Origin: CAYRWR01 sp964428015 | GTDB lineage: Bacteria > Spirochaetota > Brevinematia > Brevinematales > CAYRWR01 | DNA length: 64,000 bases | Direction: 5' to 3' | Assembly: GCA_964428015.1 (NCBI GenBank) | Contig: CAYRWR010000003.1 | Location: forward strand, 62,001-126,000 | Shown here: positions 35,628-44,043 of the stretch, piece by piece | How positions within the stretch are numbered: position 1 is the first letter of the stretch | How the letters are laid out: every line of letters starts with the position of its first letter | Notes under the pieces: model-generated | Database searches by the model: none | Told to the model about the DNA's origin: nothing | The model's input: only the letters and a program-made list of their open reading frames with translations | Program-made: the position numbers and the translations under genes

Positions 35628-36746
35628 TTATCTCCAGCTGATATCTCCGTGCCAGTCCTGGCCGAAATTGTTGTCCCACTGGCCGTCATTATTATGGAAA
35701 GCTACATCCAGGACAGAAGAAGAAGGTGTAACTGTTACAGAAACACTGTAAACCGGGCTGACATAGCCGTTGTAATGATAGGTAGTCAGCTTGGCTTCAC
35801 CGATATTCTGCCATCCGTCGGTACCATAGTGGCCCCAGATTTCGTCGCCGATATTTCCGTTGGCAAAATTGATGCTTACTGTCTTGACCACAGTGCCGTC
35901 ATAATTCACATAGGTATTGTTGGGCTGAATGGTGACCAGGGGTTTTACAGAAGTGTGGAAGTCAGAACCGTTATTATTGTCCCAGCTGCCGTTGTTGTTG
36001 ATAGCGAAATCCAGGTAGTTGGCCCATTCAGGAAGTTCGACCTGAACTGTAGCATAATCAGCGGTATAGTAGTAGCTGCTGTTGGTTTCCAGGCGCATGC
36101 TAACATTACTGACCTGGCTCCAGTTATTCCAGCCGTAATGCAGCTGCATGCCGGCGCCCATTTCAGGACCACAGTAATTTATCCACACCCCATCGTTGGC
36201 TCCGGAGTAGAAAGAATCCTGATATGAGTAGGATACGATCCGGTCAAAAATGAAGGCGTTCCACAGCTGACCGTTTTTCTTGTATTCGATGCCGTTACCG
36301 TCTACCACTTTCCAGAAAATCCGGGAAGGTGCGTTTGCGGGAATGGTAATGGTGGCATAGTAGGAAGAATATACATTGGTAGTCGCTACAGTTTGATTAA
36401 GATTGTCAGCACTGAAACCATAGACTACGCTAAATGTCTGATTGGAATCAGCTGGATTTACATAGACACTAAAGGAATACTTTTTTCCTCTAACTGCGCG
36501 GTTGTCATATAAGGGCCCCTGACCGTAGGAATATACAGTCTGATCAGCAGCCAGGCTATCCCCGGAAACAAAACCCAGGATCTGGAGATCCTGTTCGGAA
36601 AAGGTAGGCAGAGCGGCATTTACAGCGGGATCAGTGGTAGCCTGTACATCGATTACTTTGGAGTTACTGCCGGTAGTATCCTGTCCATTGAGACTACATC
36701 CTGCCAGTACACTCAGCACCAGACCTGTCACAAAAAACTTTTTCAT
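35628..36746 (-). CDS. Tandem CBM25 starch-binding lipoprotein
   Basis: The full-length 372-residue copy. It has a lipoprotein signal with lipobox LAGC and Cys17 as the lipidation site, then an N-terminal beta-rich region (about 45-180). Two modules of the CBM25 starch-binding type follow, about 185-275 and 285-372. Each has the aromatic GW start and the closing WDNN-x-G-x-D-x-H motif (WDNNNGSDFH, WDNNFGQDWH). No glycoside hydrolase domain is present, so it should bind rather than cut alpha-glucan at the cell surface or in the periplasm. AAGGAG precedes the ATG, and a consensus promoter lies upstream. No amylase or sugar transporter is adjacent. The repeat arm ends inside this gene at 36100. 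Confidence 0.88.
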   Translation of the reverse strand: MKKFFVTGLVLSVLAGCSLNGQDTTGSNSKVIDVQATTDPAVNAALPTFSEQDLQILGFVSGDSLAADQTVYSYGQGPLYDNRAVRGKKYSFSVYVNPADSNQTFSVVYGFSADNLNQTVATTNVYSSYYATITIPANAPSRIFWKVVDGNGIEYKKNGQLWNAFIFDRIVSYSYQDSFYSGANDGVWINYCGPEMGAGMQLHYGWNNWSQVSNVSMRLETNSSYYYTADYATVQVELPEWANYLDFAINNNGSWDNNNGSDFHTSVKPLVTIQPNNTYVNYDGTVVKTVSINFANGNIGDEIWGHYGTDGWQNIGEAKLTTYHYNGYVSPVYSVSVTVTPSSSVLDVAFHNNDGQWDNNFGQDWHGDISWR

Positions 36747-36796
36747 TTATTTCTCCTTGCTTTATATTTATGCGTTATGCACTCTTTATGGGCATT

Positions 36797-36825
36797 AGTA
36801 TAAGTAAAGGTGCGCCGCTTGTCAA
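36797..36825 (-). promoter_or_regulatory. CBM25 lipoprotein promoter
   Basis: On the minus strand, TTGACA (complement of 36820-36825)-N17-TATACT (complement of 36797-36802). It is the strongest match to consensus in the window and predicts high expression. Confidence 0.8.
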
Positions 36826-36829
36826 GTAA

Positions 36830-36860
36830 AAATGTAATTATTTTGTAAGGGCTTACATTT
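36830..36860. promoter_or_regulatory. Inverted repeat upstream of CBM25 promoter
   Basis: AAATGTAA (36830-36837) and TTACATTT (36853-36860), perfect 8-bp arms with a 15-bp spacer, starting 5 bp upstream of the -35. A candidate activator or catabolite-control site; the guaA gene lies on the other side, so it could serve either. Confidence 0.35.
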
Positions 36861-36940
36861 CAGACAGCTTTAAAAGGCAGTTTTTTCCATTTTTCCGCAT
36901 TATACCTTAAAATATTGTCAGTAAACTTCAGGAGACACAC

Positions 36941-38473
36941 ATGGAAAGGCCGGTCATCATTCTGGATTTCGGTTCTCAATACACACAGCTCATAGCACGC
37001 CGGGTCAGAGAACTGGGCATCTATTCAGAGATCTATGCTTTTTCACATGACCTCGCTGAACTAAAAAGTCTCCATCCCGGGGCACTGATCCTGTCCGGGG
37101 GGCCTTCCTCAGTCAAAGAAGAAGACGCACCCATGATAGACCCGGCGATTTACGAATGGGGCATCCCGGTGCTGGGTATCTGCTACGGTATGCAGCTCAC
37201 CGCGGTACTGATGGGCGGAAAAGTAGAGGCAGCTCATCAGAGAGAATACGGCCGTGCCCATATCCGGGTATTAAAAGATTCTCCTTTGCTGAAAGATGTA
37301 AAAAACCAGAGTGTGGTATGGATGAGCCACGGCGACACAGTAGTAGAATTTCCCCGGGGGTTTGAACTCATCGCCGATACTGACGAAGGGGCTTACTCCG
37401 CTATGCAGAATCTGGATAAAAAAATCTTCACAGTGCAGTTCCACCCTGAGGTGGCCCATTCAGAATATGGTAAACAGCTCCTCTCCAATTTCCTGTTTGA
37501 TATCAGCGGCCTCAAACCCAACTGGACTATGGAAGGCTTTGTGGAAAAAACTATCAAGGACCTGCGGGCACAGTGCGCCGGTAAAAAAGTAGTGCTGGGT
37601 GTATCGGGAGGAGTAGACTCCACCACATTGGCGGTACTGATGCACCAGGCCCTGGGTGACCAGGTCACCGCGGTGTTTGTCAACAACGGACTCCTCAGAG
37701 GAGAGGAAGAGACCGAGGTACAACACTCTCTGAGAGAAAGACTGGGCCTGACTGTAGAGTATGTAGACGCCAGTGACCGCTTCCTGGACGCCCTTCAGGG
37801 AGTAGATGACCCTGAACAGAAAAGAAAAATTATCGGAAAAGTATTCATAGATGTGTTTTTCCACTCTCTGCCTGATTTTGACTATCTGGTGCAGGGTACC
37901 CTCTATCCTGATGTGATTGAATCCGCACCGGTCAAAGGCCCCAGCCGTACCATCAAGACCCACCACAACCGGGTCAAAGAGGTAGAAGAACTGGAACGCC
38001 AGGGCCGCATCCTGGAACCTTTTAAGTTTCTCTTTAAAGATGAAGTCCGCGAAGTAGCCCGTATCCTGGGTATGCCGGAGGACATCCTCAACCGCCACCC
38101 CTTCCCCGGCCCCGGACTGGCGGTGAGAGTCCTGGGGGATATCACCCGCGAAAAACTGGATATCCTGAAAAAAGCGGATACCATCTTTATCAAAGCCCTC
38201 AAGGACAGCGGCTGGTATGACAAGACCTGGCAGAGTTTCGCGGTCTTTCTCCCTGTCAAGAGCGTAGGTGTCATGGGAGACGAAAGAGCTTACGGCTATG
38301 TGATAGCACTGCGGGCCATCACCAGTGTGGATGCCATGACCGCCACCTGGGCGCATCTGCCCTACGAGCTCCTGGATGAAGTCGGCAATAAAATTGTGCG
38401 TCAAATCAGAGAAGTGAACCGGGTTGTCTATGACATCACTTCCAAGCCGCCTGCTACTATCGAATGGGAATAA
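36941..38473 (+). CDS. guaA: GMP synthase (glutamine-hydrolysing)
   Basis: Converts XMP, ATP and glutamine to GMP in purine synthesis. At 510 residues it has the full bacterial two-domain form. The N-terminal class I amidotransferase has the triad Cys81 (GICYGMQ), His168 and Glu170 (QFHPE). The ATP pyrophosphatase domain has the PP-loop SGGVDS (222-227), followed by the C-terminal dimerisation/XMP-binding domain ending IEWE. ATG start with AGGAG upstream. It is the first complete gene wholly outside the palindrome and divergent from the CBM25 lipoprotein. guaB is not adjacent, and I see no purine riboswitch fold in the leader, though that was judged by eye only. Confidence 0.97.
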   Translation: MERPVIILDFGSQYTQLIARRVRELGIYSEIYAFSHDLAELKSLHPGALILSGGPSSVKEEDAPMIDPAIYEWGIPVLGICYGMQLTAVLMGGKVEAAHQREYGRAHIRVLKDSPLLKDVKNQSVVWMSHGDTVVEFPRGFELIADTDEGAYSAMQNLDKKIFTVQFHPEVAHSEYGKQLLSNFLFDISGLKPNWTMEGFVEKTIKDLRAQCAGKKVVLGVSGGVDSTTLAVLMHQALGDQVTAVFVNNGLLRGEEETEVQHSLRERLGLTVEYVDASDRFLDALQGVDDPEQKRKIIGKVFIDVFFHSLPDFDYLVQGTLYPDVIESAPVKGPSRTIKTHHNRVKEVEELERQGRILEPFKFLFKDEVREVARILGMPEDILNRHPFPGPGLAVRVLGDITREKLDILKKADTIFIKALKDSGWYDKTWQSFAVFLPVKSVGVMGDERAYGYVIALRAITSVDAMTATWAHLPYELLDEVGNKIVRQIREVNRVVYDITSKPPATIEWE

Positions 38474-38579
38474 CGGGAGTAAATTAGCCTCCCTTCATCC
38501 GTATAACATTTTATCATCATTTGTTGTTTTCATAATATAAATGCCGGTGTGTTTTCAAACCTATAGATTCCTCCATTTT

Positions 38580-38608
38580 TTGTGATTTTTCCCGTATAAC
38601 CTTATGCT
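38580..38608 (+). promoter_or_regulatory. Promoter of 7TM-GGDEF gene
   Basis: TTGTGA (38580-38585)-N17-TATGCT (38603-38608). The start codon at 38623 is only about 8 bases past the expected start point, and no Shine-Dalgarno sequence is present, so the transcript may be nearly leaderless. Confidence 0.5.
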
Positions 38609-38622
38609 AATAAATCAAACTC

Positions 38623-39912
38623 ATGATTTATTTTTCTTACCGGGAGGCGCAGGCGTTGTTTATCAAAATTTTTTCCCTGCCGTTATTTGTCACCGGCATA
38701 CTGAGCCTGGGATTTTTTATATTCTTCCTACTATTCAGTCAGGGTATGAAAAAAGTAGGCAAGGACACCAGGAGTTTTTTTGTATTTTCACTGGTAGTCC
38801 TTTCTATAGCCAGCTATTCCCTGAGTTTCTTTATCCAGATCAATTCCGATAACCACCCTCTGAGCATTAATATTTTTAATCGGCTGGCAATAGTCTCCAG
38901 CACCTATATTTTCACTTTTTTTATTCAGTTTATTGGGGTGTTTTATAATAAAAAGCCTGCAGTCAGCCTGACTATATTTCATATTGGCAGCTTGATATTT
39001 GCTTTGCTGGCTATTATCCCCAATACCTGGTTTCTGAGTCCTGAAATTTTTGCTACCAGCCAATACTACCCCGGACTGGTCAGGGGACCTCTATTCTTCG
39101 TCTGGGGGGTGTTTTTATTCCTGATGATGGGGCATGCCAGCGTGATCCTATGGATCAATTATAATAAAACCCGTAAAAAAACCAAACAGCATACCTCACT
39201 GGTACTATTTATCAGCTCTCTATTCTGGGTCCTTTCCGGTATCTTTGACGGATTAACCGCGATGGGAATGTTAGATGTACCCCCTATTTCCTGGATAGGA
39301 GCCCTGTTGATGGTGTTTTCCATTGCCCGACTGCACATGAATGACATCCGTGAACTCTTCCTGCATTCCCAGGATTTATACAATGAGGTCATTCACGACC
39401 AGATGACCGGGGCATTTTCCCGTAGTTTTATCAATGTGGAGCTGGAAAAAGGGCTGGACCGAATCCGCCGTAATCTAAAAGATCAGATTTATCTTATTAT
39501 GATTGATATTGATTACTTCAAGGCTATCAATGACAGCTACGGCCATCTCTGCGGAGATGAAGTACTGCGTCATGTGGTACGCATGACCGAAAAATCCGTG
39601 CGCAAACTGGATATAGTAGCCAGAATAGGGGGAGACGAGTTCCTGGTCCTGATCCATGAACCCATCACCCTGGAAGACATGAAAAATATTGTAGAAAGGA
39701 TCCGGGATCTTATAATTCATACTCCGTTTGAGTTTGAAGATAAAACGGTTGAGGTCAGGATCAGTATCGGAGTATCATCCCCCATCCCCCGGGATAACCG
39801 TGAGTTACTAACTCCAGACATGCTCTACTCCAGTGCGGATAGCGCCCTCTATGAAGCCAAGGAAAAGGGCAGAAACCGGGTGGCCTTTTCACAGTATCTG
39901 GGAACTAGATAA
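38623..39912 (+). CDS. 7TM-GGDEF diguanylate cyclase
   Basis: A 429-residue membrane protein. Residues 15-240 form about seven hydrophobic helices of the kind found N-terminal to many histidine kinases and cyclases (7TM sensor). A short helix then leads to a GGDEF domain (about 255-425). The active site is the canonical GGDEF (336-340) with RxxD (327-330) for product inhibition. DIDYFKAINDSYGHLCGD is the conserved first half. With little outside the membrane, it probably senses a lipophilic or membrane-state signal. The start is supported only by frame and the promoter just upstream. It stands alone between guaA and a lipoprotein gene. Confidence 0.9.
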   Translation: MIYFSYREAQALFIKIFSLPLFVTGILSLGFFIFFLLFSQGMKKVGKDTRSFFVFSLVVLSIASYSLSFFIQINSDNHPLSINIFNRLAIVSSTYIFTFFIQFIGVFYNKKPAVSLTIFHIGSLIFALLAIIPNTWFLSPEIFATSQYYPGLVRGPLFFVWGVFLFLMMGHASVILWINYNKTRKKTKQHTSLVLFISSLFWVLSGIFDGLTAMGMLDVPPISWIGALLMVFSIARLHMNDIRELFLHSQDLYNEVIHDQMTGAFSRSFINVELEKGLDRIRRNLKDQIYLIMIDIDYFKAINDSYGHLCGDEVLRHVVRMTEKSVRKLDIVARIGGDEFLVLIHEPITLEDMKNIVERIRDLIIHTPFEFEDKTVEVRISIGVSSPIPRDNRELLTPDMLYSSADSALYEAKEKGRNRVAFSQYLGTR

Positions 39913-39975
39913 AATTGTTGTATTTATTGTAAAAAAGCAGACATTCGTATTAAAAAAATTATTGATGAGGTCAAT

Positions 39976-41091
39976 ATGTTCCATTTAAAAATAGGGGGTT
40001 CAGAAAAAGCGGCAGTACTGGGCCCAAGCATTAGTTTGTTTTTCTGCATATTGCTGATATCAGCCTGCTCCATAAAATCTCAAGAGCTCCCCCGTTACCA
40101 TCTCAATCTACAATCAGACCAGGGTACGGTCTTGCTGGACCCTCCTGGAGGAGTTTACTCTCAGGGACAAAAAGTAAAACTTACCTGTTATCCTTTCCCC
40201 GGATATCAATTTTCCCACTGGTCAGGAAATTTATCGAGTGACTCACCTTCCATTTCAGTCACCATGGTTCAGGATATCAACCTGACCACACATTATACTC
40301 CCGGCATCACAGTGTATACCTGGCCGGATAGCACCAATACGGGGGTCCCTGCCGGGACCATCCTCACCCCGTACAGCGGACCCAATCACACTGTGAGTAA
40401 TAACCAGTTATTTGTCAACCTGGCTATATCCAACCGGATCTACGTGTACCACTCCGGGGCAGTTTTTTCCAACTGTATTCTGACACCAGGCAGTAACGAC
40501 ACCTGGACCCTCTTTTCTTCTTTACCCGGGCATAACACTCCCCAGGGAGGGACCGGGCTGACCGTGGATCATTGTGATATCACCGGCGCTATTCTGATTG
40601 TTGACGGATTTACTGCGCGGTACAATCATATTCATGCTTCACCGGGTGGTTACCGCAAGGACGGCATTATTATCACCTTTGCTTCGGATGTGGTGTTGGA
40701 AAACAACCTGATCGATGGATTGAGAGGCCCTGATGGAGCCCACCTGGACGGGATTCAGATCATGGGAGGTACTAATTATCTATTACGCAACAACTGGGTG
40801 GATGTCAGGGCTCCGGCTATACCGGGCGGCGGGGTAAACGCGGCTATTTATTTTGACACCAACCCCGGTCCTATCGTGAATGTGGTAGTGGAGCACAATA
40901 TGATGATCCAGGATACGGGCTATTACCCTCTGCGTATTTATTATACCTCTGGAAATATAGTCGTACAGGATAACCGCTGGCAGAAAGATCATCAGGGTCA
41001 GGGGCTACCCTATCACCTGAAAGATTCAATTATCAGTACCTGGCTCTCCAACCAGTATGACGACGGTGAGATTTTACCTTTGATTTATTAA
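39976..41091 (+). CDS. Beta-helix lipoprotein with InlB-type repeat
   Basis: A 371-residue surface or periplasmic lipoprotein. The leader has an unusually long n-region (about 18 residues), then FFCILLISAC with Cys31 as the likely lipidated residue. Residues about 42-110 match the InlB B-repeat-like fold (GTVLLDPPGGVYSQGQKVKL, then FSHWSG). Residues 120-360 are a right-handed parallel beta-helix with recurring N-N-x-I/W turns (VLENNLIDGL, LLRNNWVDV, VVEHNMM, VVQDNRW), as in pectate lyases and phage tailspikes. No pectate-lyase catalytic set is evident, so carbohydrate binding or cleavage is only likely. GAGG lies upstream of the ATG, and a strong terminator follows. Confidence 0.82.
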   Translation: MFHLKIGGSEKAAVLGPSISLFFCILLISACSIKSQELPRYHLNLQSDQGTVLLDPPGGVYSQGQKVKLTCYPFPGYQFSHWSGNLSSDSPSISVTMVQDINLTTHYTPGITVYTWPDSTNTGVPAGTILTPYSGPNHTVSNNQLFVNLAISNRIYVYHSGAVFSNCILTPGSNDTWTLFSSLPGHNTPQGGTGLTVDHCDITGAILIVDGFTARYNHIHASPGGYRKDGIIITFASDVVLENNLIDGLRGPDGAHLDGIQIMGGTNYLLRNNWVDVRAPAIPGGGVNAAIYFDTNPGPIVNVVVEHNMMIQDTGYYPLRIYYTSGNIVVQDNRWQKDHQGQGLPYHLKDSIISTWLSNQYDDGEILPLIY

Positions 41092-41113
41092 GAACAGAAT
41101 GTCAGTAAATTAA

Positions 41114-41144
41114 AAAACCGGGATGAAGATATCAACCCGGTTTT
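41114..41144. terminator. Bidirectional terminator
   Basis: AAAACCGGG (41114-41122) pairs with 41136-41144 across a 13-base loop, followed by a T-rich tail. It serves the converging beta-helix lipoprotein and CapA-like genes. Confidence 0.8.
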
Positions 41145-41149
41145 ATTTT

Positions 41150-42205
41150 TTATTGATTAGTGGCCTGTACCAGAGAGCCGTTAGTCTCTATCACCAGACT
41201 GCTCCCGGGGAAATCCGCCAGGGACAGCTCCCGGATCAGTTTGACTGTACGGAACTGCGCATCATACTGGGGTATACCCGACCAGGATCCTGATTCAAAC
41301 TGCATCAGAGGTGTGATCTCCCCGGTATGAAAGGTCCCGTCCAGGTTCAAAGTAGTACTGAGCACCAGGGTGTATTTTTTGTAACCGGTAGCGGCCATAC
41401 GGTAGGTCACAAAATTTCCCAAAGAATAGGCTATCAAACGCCCCTTATACAGCTCCATGCCGCGGGGAACGTGAGGACTATGGCCGATAATGAGGTCAGC
41501 TCCATTATCAATAGCCTGGTGGCAAAACTCTATGAGATTTCCCCGATTTTCCCCCAGGTAGGTCTCCATACCAGGTTTGATATGGATGGCAGAATCCCCT
41601 TCGGCACCGCCATGAAAGGTCAGAATCAGGATGTCGCAGTTGGTAGCCGCGGCAGAAATGAGCTTCATTGATGTCTTGATGTCCAGCAGACTATTATAAG
41701 CGGAATTGATATAAAAACCGATCACGCTGACGCGTTTCCCTTTGATGATCCGGGTGACCACCTCATCTTTATTGCCAACCGCTGCGATTCCCTGCTCTTT
41801 AAGCAGTTTGCGGGTTTCACTATAACCCTGAGGCCCAAAATCATTGGCATGATTATTGGCAGTGTTGAGTATATTGAAGCCGGCTTGTTTTAAAAGAGGG
41901 GTATAAGACGGAGGCATACGGAAAGCATAGGTCCGGCCCGGCTTGATAGTCTTGACAGTATAGGGATGACTGGTAATGGGACCTTCCAGATTGCCCATCA
42001 CTATATCCGCGTTATGATTAGTAAGGAACTGAGTCACATATTTGAAAAGGGACTGGCCGTTTTCCGGCGGGAGACGCTCTTCAGGAAAGAGGGTTCCCAT
42101 CATAATATCACCCACGGCATTTACCGTGATAGTATCAGGCAGGGTCTGTTGTGTACAAAACAGGGGTGCGGTCAGAAGAAGCAGCAAAGCTATAATTATG
42201 GACAT
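41150..42205 (-). CDS. CapA-family metallophosphatase-like exported protein
   Basis: A 351-residue protein of the CapA/PGA_cap family, related to calcineurin-like phosphoesterases. An N-terminal hydrophobic leader (about 1-17) suggests export. Family landmarks follow in order: AVGDIMMG (about 30), MGNLEGP, NTANNHANDFG, LTFHGG and IGHSPHVPRG, all of which hold conserved Asp/His/Asn metal-ligand positions. CapA proteins take part in poly-gamma-glutamate export or capsule anchoring. No capB or capC is nearby, so that role is not supported here, and the gene may be a stand-alone hydrolase. GGAGG precedes the ATG by 7 bases. Confidence 0.88.
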   Translation of the reverse strand: MSIIIALLLLLTAPLFCTQQTLPDTITVNAVGDIMMGTLFPEERLPPENGQSLFKYVTQFLTNHNADIVMGNLEGPITSHPYTVKTIKPGRTYAFRMPPSYTPLLKQAGFNILNTANNHANDFGPQGYSETRKLLKEQGIAAVGNKDEVVTRIIKGKRVSVIGFYINSAYNSLLDIKTSMKLISAAATNCDILILTFHGGAEGDSAIHIKPGMETYLGENRGNLIEFCHQAIDNGADLIIGHSPHVPRGMELYKGRLIAYSLGNFVTYRMAATGYKKYTLVLSTTLNLDGTFHTGEITPLMQFESGSWSGIPQYDAQFRTVKLIRELSLADFPGSSLVIETNGSLVQATNQ

Positions 42206-42345
42206 GTATATCCTCCGGATTTTTTTATCAATAGGAAAGCATGAATGGAATCGATTCTACAATCCCAGTGCTTTCCTCAGAAATTGACCCGGATAGTATA
42301 AAGCACAGAAAAAGTTAAAGCAAAATGTTTCCATAAACATCTGAA

Positions 42346-43833
42346 TCAAAGTACATCCACGATAGTCAGCGAGATATCATCGATTTTTTCATCGGTACCG
42401 GAAAAATCCCGTAACGATTCCATCAGTCCTTGAGCAAAATCATCCGAGGATTGACGGTGGTTTCCAATAAGAAAAGAACAGAGCCGGTCCGTGCCATATT
42501 CCTGATCAACGGCATCCATAGTTTCCAGGATCCCATCTGTATACAGCAGAATCCGGTCTCCTTTTAAAAGGGGGATAAGTTGTTCCGAGGGAGACATCCC
42601 GAAACTCAGGCCCAAAGGACGACTGGCAGAAGGGGCCTCTAGTACTTCCGTACGGGATGGGCCATAAACCAAAGGGGAACAGTGTCCGCAGTTGGTGAGC
42701 CGCATTTCCATAGTCCTGGTATCGATACGGGCATAGACAGCGGTGACAAACATAGATTTGACCGCCCTTTGTGTGATCAGTTCATCCAGCCGGGACATCA
42801 GGGCCGGTCCATTGTCAAATTCTCGGGCCAGACTCTGGAACCCCATCTTGGCCACTGTGGCCAGAAAAGCCCCCGGAATCCCATGCCCGGAAACATCTGC
42901 TACTATCAGTCCCAGACGGCCGTCACGGGTATAATAGTCATAAAAGTCTCCGCCCACCTTATCCATGGGGAAATAATAGGAGCTGATTTTAAGACCGGCT
43001 ATAGCGGGAGGATGCTCAGGAAGCAGTTTTTTCTGAACCAGCCTTGCCAGGTCCAGTTCTGACTCTATGGCCTGGTTACGCAGGGCCAGTTCTGCTTGGT
43101 GTTTCTGAATAATGTCCATCAGGGTCTCGATTTTCCAGGCTTTATGCCGCATGATTGAAATAGAAATTACAGTCAAAGTGATCAGCAGAGCAGCCATGGT
43201 GATATTGGGATCCAGGCTGTGCCCCAAAAGATTAGCCAGAGAATTAAAGATAAACAGGGATACCGCCAGACCCAGGGTGGCAAAAAATACCGTGATTAGA
43301 CGTCGTTTTTCAGCAGGATCTGTCTGATGGCGAATGTGGAGTCCCATATACATCAGTCCTGCTATCACTTCTCCGAAAATCCCCAGGGTATAGACCACAT
43401 AATGCAGGTCCGCGACCCGATGCAGTTTATTGTCTATTACAGATACTTTAGCAGCAAATTGCTCAGAAAAAGCGGGAACAAAAATACGGCCCAGACTGAT
43501 CACAATGATATATAATGCAGGGAGTAAAAGAAGATATTCTATTTTTTGAGGTTTGTATTCTGTGTCTGTCAGACTACGTGCAAAAAAATAAAAAGTAGGC
43601 CCCAAGAAGATACCCGCTGTCATCTGGAGAGACACCCAAAGAGAAACCTGAACCGGGAAATACATATAGACTGAACCCAGCATCGTCCAGGCAGAAATAG
43701 ACAGGAGAAACCAGGCAAAATAGCGGTTAGCCAGACTGCGACGGTTTAAAAAATAAACCATTGCGGCTAACACCAGGATGACAGCCTGTAAAAACATATA
43801 CATGATAAATGTAAAAGGCAGACTGATCTGCAT
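42346..43833 (-). CDS. 7TM-SpoIIE PP2C phosphatase
   Basis: A 495-residue membrane phosphatase. Residues about 8-225 form a seven-helix membrane sensor like that of the GGDEF protein at 38623. A coiled-coil helix (about 235-275) is followed by the PPM/SpoIIE catalytic domain (about 285-493) with GGDFYDYY, IVADVSGHGIPGAF and DDISLTIV. LVQKKLLPEHPP is the usual entry to this domain in RsbU-like proteins. It should dephosphorylate a phospho-Ser STAS partner encoded elsewhere. GGGAG precedes the ATG. The gene is monocistronic: the nearest genes upstream and downstream are on the other strand or separated by more than 130 bp. Confidence 0.92.
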   Translation of the reverse strand: MQISLPFTFIMYMFLQAVILVLAAMVYFLNRRSLANRYFAWFLLSISAWTMLGSVYMYFPVQVSLWVSLQMTAGIFLGPTFYFFARSLTDTEYKPQKIEYLLLLPALYIIVISLGRIFVPAFSEQFAAKVSVIDNKLHRVADLHYVVYTLGIFGEVIAGLMYMGLHIRHQTDPAEKRRLITVFFATLGLAVSLFIFNSLANLLGHSLDPNITMAALLITLTVISISIMRHKAWKIETLMDIIQKHQAELALRNQAIESELDLARLVQKKLLPEHPPAIAGLKISSYYFPMDKVGGDFYDYYTRDGRLGLIVADVSGHGIPGAFLATVAKMGFQSLAREFDNGPALMSRLDELITQRAVKSMFVTAVYARIDTRTMEMRLTNCGHCSPLVYGPSRTEVLEAPSASRPLGLSFGMSPSEQLIPLLKGDRILLYTDGILETMDAVDQEYGTDRLCSFLIGNHRQSSDDFAQGLMESLRDFSGTDEKIDDISLTIVDVL

Positions 43834-44043
43834 GGCTACTCCCTTTATTCTCTCAAATGTGTCGCGGCTTTCTATTAAAATTATACTTCACAAGGCAAAA
43901 AAGTGCACTATTATCCAGTTAAAGCTCCTATGAAAAAACTGTCGGTTTTATATTGAGTTTTAGACCGGTTTGCTGTTATGTTCTCTTGCTTAAACATCCG
44001 ACATATAATAAAATAGATTAAACAAAAGAAAGCAGGTTTCTTT

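Larger units (their letters stand above)
18051..36100. repeat. Right arm of 36.1-kb perfect inverted repeat
   Basis: Reverse complement of bases 1-18050, directly abutting it with no loop or spacer. At 36100 the pairing stops only because the window begins there. The sequence runs on without a visible junction through the 5' part of the CBM25 lipoprotein gene into single-copy DNA. This arm joins to unique flank and is therefore the better candidate for the true genomic locus. Confidence 0.97.

Noticed and set aside
18184..36100. Twelve paralogous gene pairs or duplicated operons
   Set aside because: They are not independent duplications; all are identical mirror images of one inverted repeat, coding and non-coding alike.
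37460..38404. 314-residue frame opposite guaA
   Set aside because: Antisense shadow; guaA is intact and conserved across the whole span.
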